Below, one piece after another: positions 58,426 to 64,000 of a stretch of DNA of 64,000 nucleotides. The notes under the pieces are model-generated. The model searched no databases, was not told the origin of the DNA, and worked only from the letters and a program-made list of their open reading frames with translations. The stretch covers positions 6,944,001 to 7,008,000 of the forward strand of contig JBHGNT010000001.1 in assembly GCA_043228905.1 (NCBI GenBank). Direction: 5' to 3'. A program made the translations under genes and the position numbers. Source of the stretch: Azolla caroliniana. Lineage: Eukaryota; Polypodiophyta. Positions within the stretch are counted from its first letter, which is position 1, and every line of letters begins with the position of its first letter.

Positions 58426-59406
58426 TCAGGTGGAAGACGCTCCGGAATCGACCACCCAGGTCATCTCTACACCGGCAAGGTTCAGCTCCCTCTCTTCGGT
58501 AATAAGCATTATCTCTTCTTCACTTGCCGCGAGTGCCGTCGTTCCTTTCCGGTCCTGCCCTCGCCGATCCGGACCTCTCCGGTCCGTGGCTCCCCGGTAT
58601 GCGCCGTTTCGCTCCGGTGACATCTTCGAATCGGTGTCGCCGGCTCCGTTGTCTTTTCGGTAATGCCGACAATTCTTCCGGAAGTGCCCCGGCTTCCCAC
58701 AGTGGAAGCATGTGGGTCTTCCTCTTGACTGCGACCGGGTCCCCGACTTCTCCCGTCTTTGCGGACTCCGGTTCCACTGTCTTCCCCGTTCCGATTCGGT
58801 AAGCAGCGCCTTCGAGTCGGAGACCGGTTCTTTATCTCTCCGACGCGCTTCTTCGTTCAAAATACTTGTCTTTACCGTTTGTAGGGACAAGTTATCTTCG
58901 GCGCAGGAGGTGCTGAGAGTCACCACCAAGTTCTCCCAGCTGTCTGGCAATGTACACATCAGGATGATGGCTTGCATTGCATCCTCCAACGGGAACTTGA
59001 TCGCCGCAAGCTGGTTCACGAATCCCATGAACGTGCTTACGTGTTCCACCATACTCTCGCCGTCCCGGTACTTGAGGTTCACAATCTTTCTCATCAGGGA
59101 GGTCCGGTTCAACGCATTCTTCCTCTCGTAGAGGCCCGACAGCTTCCTCCACATCTCATATGCGTTGGTGTCGTTCGCCACGTGTTGTAGAACGCTCACG
59201 TCGACATATTGCCGAATGGTTGCAACGGCTTTCCGGTTCAGAAGCCTCCACTCCGTCTCAAGTACCCCCTTGGGTATTTCCGACCTGTCGATCGGTTCAT
59301 ACAGGTCCCGAACAATGAGCAGATCCTCCATCTTTATCTTCCAGTCGGCGTAGTTCTGCGAATTCAGCACCATCATCCCCGGCTGCCCGCTGCTGCCGCC
59401 TTCCAT
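58426..59406 (-). CDS. gag: Copia gag with start of protease
   Basis: The ATG at 59406 (MEGGSSGQPGM) is the first in frame and lies about 17 bases downstream of the PBS; the frame upstream opens without ATG. The 326-residue product has the UBN2/retrotrans_gag region (WKIKMEDLLIVRDLYEPID, LSGLYERKNALNRTSLMRKI, VNLKYRDGESMVEHV). A basic stretch is followed by one CCHC zinc knuckle, CFHCGKPGHFRKNC, near residue 235. A Arg/Asp-rich tail then leads into the protease motif VVDSGASST, where a stop ends the frame. Gag forms the particle and binds element RNA. Confidence 0.93.
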   Translation of the reverse strand: MEGGSSGQPGMMVLNSQNYADWKIKMEDLLIVRDLYEPIDRSEIPKGVLETEWRLLNRKAVATIRQYVDVSVLQHVANDTNAYEMWRKLSGLYERKNALNRTSLMRKIVNLKYRDGESMVEHVSTFMGFVNQLAAIKFPLEDAMQAIILMCTLPDSWENLVVTLSTSCAEDNLSLQTVKTSILNEEARRRDKEPVSDSKALLTESERGRQWNRSPQRREKSGTRSQSRGRPTCFHCGKPGHFRKNCRHYRKDNGAGDTDSKMSPERNGAYRGATDRRGPDRRGQDRKGTTALAASEEEIMLITEERELNLAGVEMTWVVDSGASST

Positions 59407-59422
59407 TTTCTGTGTTACCGTC

Positions 59423-59434
59423 GCTCTGATACCA
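59423..59434 (-). other. Primer binding site (initiator Met tRNA) of the young copia element
   Basis: TGGTATCAGAGC on the minus strand, three bases from the inner end of the 5' LTR. Confidence 0.95.
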
Positions 59435-59437
59435 ATT

Positions 59438-60081
59438 TGTAGCAAAACAGTGCTCGGCCACAACCGAGGAACAGGATCGATTCACAGAAAACGGGAAATA
59501 CAACAATGCACGAAAACAATAGAGAGAAGGGCACACTGGATGTTTTACGTGGAAAACCCTAAAATGGGAAAAACCACGGGAGTGCAAGACTCCAACTATC
59601 ACTATACGCGGGAATGTACAATGGCGAGCTGCAAGGCGACGACCTTGAGCTCGCTGTCCTCGCCACAGGCGGCGGTATTACACAGAGGCGTCGACCTCTT
59701 CCTTCCTCCTTCTCTCTCACTCTCTCTCGGCTGCTCTCACTTCGCTCCCTCTTAGTGGAAAACAGAAAAATGAGCAACAACAGACTTAACTGTTTGCCCT
59801 AAGTCATATTTATACACATATGACTTTCGGGCTATTTACAAATATAGCCTCAAGGGCTCTTGGCAAACATATTCACAAATATGTCTCCGCATCCGGATCT
59901 CTCTCCGGGTACATTCGTCATCCGGCTCCGTAACCGGGGTCTTCATCATCCGGCTCCGTAGCCGGGGTCTTCATCATCCGGCTCCGTAACCGGGGTCTTC
60001 ATCATCCGGCTCCGTAACCGCAACCGGGCTTGCCGTCATTCATCTCCGGACATCCCATCCGGAGGGACCGAAATCCCAACA
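59438..60081 (-). repeat. 5' LTR of the young copia element (644 bp)
   Basis: Same ends as the 3' LTR and nearly identical, but with only four 28-bp units (about 59918-60022). Confidence 0.96.
59807..59814 (-). promoter_or_regulatory. TATA box of the 5' LTR
   Basis: TATAAATA on the minus strand, downstream of the 28-bp repeats in element orientation. It is the likely start region for the genomic transcript. Confidence 0.65.
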
Positions 60082-62440
60082 GGTGAAAGGGGCCCCTTTC
60101 TCTGAATATCCCGAGTTGTACGACAGGGATGCCCACTAGCTCCATCCTTATTTCTATTATACGTCGAATCACTCTCTTGCTTTCTCAACTCGCAGAATCT
60201 CAACCTACGTGGTCTTCCCGTGCCTCATTCTCATCAAGGCGTCCTGGATATAGAATTTGCAGATGACACAGCGGTCTACCTGCAAGGGGACTTGGAAAAC
60301 CTACAAAAGCTCGAAAGTGGGTTAGCCATATTTTGCAAGAGATCTAATGCCATGATCAATTGGCACAAATCCTGTGCAATATGGCTTTCTCATGAAACAC
60401 ATCCTGCATGGCACCCACATCCCATTTTCAAATGGATCAATCAAGGAGTGAGCAACAAATATTTGGGTTTCCAAATTGGTTTCAACATACCGTCGGAGAC
60501 TATGATTACACCCGTTATCCATTTCATTCGACAAAAGTTGATAAATTGGAGTTCGAAAAAACTATCGCTAGCGGGTCACATCATAGTGGCAAATTAGGTA
60601 CTACTCGCAACAACACTGTACAGTCTATCATTTTGGACAATCTCCAAGGACAATATACATCGCAACTACATTTGGTCTGGTATGGAAGATCATGTAACTC
60701 GCGCCAAGGTGGCATGGCCTATACTCACAACACCTAAGTCGAGAGGGGGATTGGGTCTGGTTGATCCCCTCTCACAATCAAAAGCCTCACTTGCCAAATT
60801 TGTGGTGCGAGGACTCCAACTAGGAAATGACTGTTGGAAAATGCTATTGCGGTTACGTTTCGCTTACTTTAGGCCACGAAAAGGGGTTAATTGGGCCCCC
60901 TAAACGGGATGGATTCTAAGCATGGATCTCAAACCTAGTTTCTCCTGCCAATTCGAGGATAGATTCAGTGCATCCATGTGGAAAGCATGGTGTGACATTA
61001 GATGAGGGCTCAAGTGTGATCAACCGAGTTCCGAACCTACCTGGCTCAATCAAAGTATCCTATGGAAGCCATGTATCAAGGATGAATCTAATCAACTACT
61101 TGGATCAAGTAAGGGGTTGTCATGGGGATACATTGCAGAAGGTCCGGGAAAAAGTATAGAATGTTGGAGATGGTTTATGTCACTGCCACTACAAGATCAA
61201 GCCAACATACTCCATGGCATCAGGGGCGGATGGGCTATGAGATCGGAAATCAATAACGCTCTATTGATTAGGGAAGTCGCTACTCATAGGACGACAATGG
61301 AGAAATGGATAGGCTACGAGGAGGAGGGATCTTTGATCCCAAGAGGTAGGGGATCACTAGACAGGATCGAAGGCTCTGAATTGCGAGACATTGAGCCACT
61401 AACACAGAATAACGCAATTCGAGTACTCGCGTATACTGGTCATAAATGGATTGTAGATCCTGATCCGATCAAAGTACAACCTGATTGGCACATATGTACT
61501 CATGAAAACACATGGCTACGTAAGGTCAGTTGGGACCCTTTGCAATGGACATGGAGTGATCCATACGTGGAGCAAGGAAGCAAACCCATCCCTTTCTTCC
61601 AATTAACAAGTAGATTGGGTCGCCACATCCTAGCTGCTCAAACTGCCCGAGAGCCGGTTGTTGCAAAGGTTTGGCACACATATCAAGTTCCTCACACAAT
61701 TATCACCTAGTTTTGGCAGAAAATCTGGAAACAACAACATGCGAGGCGAATTTCCACGTTCCAATGGCTATTAATACATAAGTCACTACCAGTGGGAACC
61801 TTAGCTATCCTAATTGTGTAGAGTGTCCAAATGTAGTAGAATCAATACGACACACTCTGTGGGATTGCCCAGTGTCCCATCGAATATGGTGGGGGGTTGG
61901 CCGCTTGTTGCAATTATGCCAGGTGCAAGGCTCAATCAAGTGGGGAAATATATGTTGGCTATCATGGTAAACCCCAGTTGGCAGATACGAGCATCAGGAG
62001 GAGGGGATGACTTTGGTGATAAAAGCACAAGAGGTTTTTTTCTCCACCATCGGCAATGTCCACTCAACTCCTCTTAATGACAAATCTCAAGTTGTGTTGG
62101 AATTGGTCAACCCAATAACTCTTTGGATTCTATGGAAACAACGGTGTAGACGGGTCTTCTCCAACCAAAACGCGCATCCAACAATGTTGTTGCAAGAGAT
62201 ATGGAGTGAAATTGTAACCACTCTAAAGAGCCAATATGATGGCCTCAAGGGCAACTCTGATGGAGTTGAAAGACAACGAATAGCCTTCATCCAACAATGG
62301 TTGTCCTCTCCCTTTCTTGAGTCAGTGGGCTTCCACATAAGATGGAACTATCACGTCCCTACAGGGATTTGTACATAATCATCTCATTTATAAAATTTTA
62401 TAACTAATGGAAGGAGTTTTTTTTGGAAAAAAGAAAGATT
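60082..62440 (+). pseudogene. L1-type LINE, 3' part (RT and zf-RVT)
   Basis: Continuation of the LINE split at 54511. RT resumes with RVVRQGCPLAPSLFLLYVES near 60110 and the catalytic FADDTAVYLQGD near 60260. Next come MINWHKSCAIWL, VSNKYLGFQIG and KAKVAWP-like TRAKVAWPILTTPKSRGGLG. Zf-RVT pieces (FQWLLIHKSLPVGTLAIL, CPNVVESIRHTLWDCPVSHR) lie near 61760-61890, and NPITLWILWKQRCRRVF near 62110. Stops interrupt it. The 3' end is near ATAACTAATGGAAGGAGTT and a T-rich then A-rich tail at about 62398-62440. Confidence 0.88.
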
Positions 62441-63040
62441 GCCTATAGAGCGATAATCTGGCCTAATTGAAAATTTCCATATGGGTGCATTGCCACACAA
62501 GTATAACTAAATTTCCAAAACTATGAGTAACATGGCTTAATTTTCAGAAATATTATATTTGTCTCAGAAAATAATGTATTCGTTGACAAGTTCACGACAA
62601 ACGTAGTATGTTTTCATTAATACGTTTGCATCTTTCGAGATTTTCTACTACCCCAAAGGTAATACTCCCAACAAACATCTCATGAGAGGATAGGTTCCTT
62701 GAATCGTCAATAAACACTTGGAAAAACATGCCAATTGAGTAGACAATCTTATTCACTAAAAGATGGAACAAAGACATTAGCGTCTATGAGGATTTGAATA
62801 GTGGACCCATGACATATATTCTTTTGCCTATTGGAAATGCAATAACTCCTCGCTAGGGTTGGTGATATATTGACTTGGGATTTTCGTGGATTCTCAAAAG
62901 ATTGCACTCTGTTCCTTTCCAGCCCCATTGATTTTCCCCCTTGACCATCTTGGCGTTTTCATTGAAAAGTTGCAACGCTTTCTTCCAACTAAATCTTAAA
63001 CCAATTCTCAAAGAGAAACTCAATGTAGATCCTTCTAAAT
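62441..63040. other. Intergenic, possible SINE-like remnant
   Basis: No gene. On the minus strand about 62780-62870 has a CCTAGCGAGGAGTTATTGC stretch followed by GTCATGGGTCCACTATTC, loosely like the A/B-box layout of the SINE-like units at 44622, but too diverged to be sure. Confidence 0.35.
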
Positions 63041-63132
63041 GACCAAATGTAACTTCCTAGTTCGATATGGCCAAAGGTAATTTCCTAGTTCGAAATGACA
63101 AAAGATTACTTCCTAGTTCAAGATGACCAAAG
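63041..63132. repeat. 28-bp minisatellite, 3.3 units
   Basis: Units start at 63041, 63069, 63097 and 63125 and share the core CTTCCTAGTTCGA or close variants. Not related in sequence to the 28-bp LTR units. Confidence 0.9.
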
Positions 63133-64000
63133 TAAGCAAATATGTGTAAACAACACATGCACATGCACACATGCAATGCCAACATAAAAAAAACTTTATT
63201 TGGCATTAAGGTATATACTATAACCCATTGTCCTCATAGTCCAAAGAAATGAGAATATTTGTCTAGTATAATGGGTCCTTGCGCATTACCAACAAATATT
63301 AGTTTTACAAGTGTATACATTGTCAATATTGCAAACACCTGTTGACATATGTTGGAGATGAATGTTTTGCACACATTTGGTTGACATGCTTTTGTTTAAT
63401 TGATTGATGTAGGTCACATAAGCTAAAAAAGGCTTTTAAAGCTTATTTGTATGTAATTGAAGTAGCGAACTTCTTTGAAGGTGTTACAAAAAGAAACACA
63501 CGAGGATGAAATGGAGGAAGAGTACCGTTGTGAGCAAATAAGTGAAAAGTTTTTGAAGGTCCGTTAGGAAATGGTACGAAACTTTCGAAGGCTGACGAAA
63601 GTTTGTGATGGCAGATTACTATCCAAATGAAATCCGCCTTTTCTTTTTCTTTCAATTCACCATTTGTGTACGAGTTCTTTGCTAATGTTTGATGTAAGTT
63701 TTGGCTTAATGTTTTAGGGAGCCTTTGTAATAAGTAATCAAAATTTGGGAAAGTTGTTCTTTGAACAACACACTCAAAAAGTTTTTTAATCATTTTCTCT
63801 ACCACCTTTTTGGATATAAAAAGATTCCTTCTTGCCTTTTATAATGCCTTGATAATTGCCCAAAAGCAAATTGAAAGGGATAGATAGTTCCCTTTTTTGT
63901 TGCATTATCTCTCACTTTCTCTCTCAACAAGAAAAGATGTTTCAAACAAACACACTCTAATTTCTTTTTGCTAAACCTAACACAAAATGTATAAAAACTA
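63133..64000. other. Intergenic, no gene recognised
   Basis: The longest frame (minus, 120 codons, ending at 63443) shows no domain I know. AT-rich, with poly-A/T runs and a CTCTCACTTTCTCTCTC stretch near 63910. Confidence 0.4.

Larger units (their letters stand above)
54512..60081 (-). mobile_element. Young, nearly complete Ty1/copia retrotransposon
   Basis: A full-length element on the minus strand: 5' LTR 59438-60081, PBS, gag 59406-58426, pol 58369-55334, polypurine tract, 3' LTR 54512-55323, and a 5-bp duplication GGTGA on both sides. Domain order (gag, protease, integrase, RT, RNase H) is that of copia. I saw one substitution between the aligned LTRs (TATAGAG versus TAGAGAG), so insertion is recent. 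The LTRs differ by 168 bp, which is exactly six 28-bp units. One frame break lies in protease. Base composition (CCGG-rich) differs clearly from the AT-rich surroundings. Confidence 0.97.

Noticed and set aside
55349-59442. Many plus-strand open frames opposite the young copia element
   Set aside because: They are antisense shadows of gag and pol with no domains.

Overview
The window looks like nuclear DNA of a flowering plant. Its protein-coding genes carry spliceosomal GT-AG introns, one is an SBP-box (SPL) gene with an intact miR156 target site, and the spaces between genes are AT-rich and filled with plant-type Ty1/copia elements, L1-type LINEs, tRNA-related SINE-like units, MITEs and microsatellites. 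I cannot name the species.

Four host genes can be supported: (1) an ARM-repeat protein related to plant U-box/ARM proteins but lacking a U-box (minus, 12637 down to 11003, last exon not found); (2) an LSM-domain gene matching the NatC auxiliary subunit NAA38 (plus, 20099-21845, two exons, complete); (3) an SPL transcription factor (minus, 28908 to 26655, three coding exons, 512 aa, complete, with a likely leader intron); (4) an ALDH7-family (antiquitin-like) aldehyde dehydrogenase (plus, 39441-45940, 14 coding exons, 513 aa, complete). All splice junctions quoted were read directly and keep frame.

Layout: 1-6110 is an old, rearranged copia element (LTRs 553-980 and 5511-5920) lying in locally repeated DNA. 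Its protease-integrase block is inverted relative to gag and RT. 6442-6916 is a hAT-type non-autonomous element with a perfect 8-bp target duplication. 7000-17800 is mostly unrecognised DNA around the ARM gene. 17850-19000 holds a LINE remnant and SINE-like units. 20099-21845 is NAA38, with a decayed PPR-protein fragment in its intron. 22500-26300 holds local tandem duplications, a MITE and a LINE tail. 26655-30480 is the SPL gene. 30500-39040 is gene-poor. 39441-45940 is ALDH7, with one MITE about 200 bp upstream and a long member of the same MITE family in intron 12. 48430-51540 is a decayed LINE, and 51645-51905 another MITE copy. 52140-62440 is a second LINE split by a young copia element (54512-60081) with a 5-bp target duplication. 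62440-64000 holds a 28-bp minisatellite and otherwise nothing recognised.

The host genes are unrelated in function. The main biology of the window is layered transposition: nested insertions that can be ordered in time, a MITE family with 8-bp target duplications placed around ALDH7, and a young copia element whose two LTRs differ in length by exactly six 28-bp units. I found no convincing new multi-gene system.
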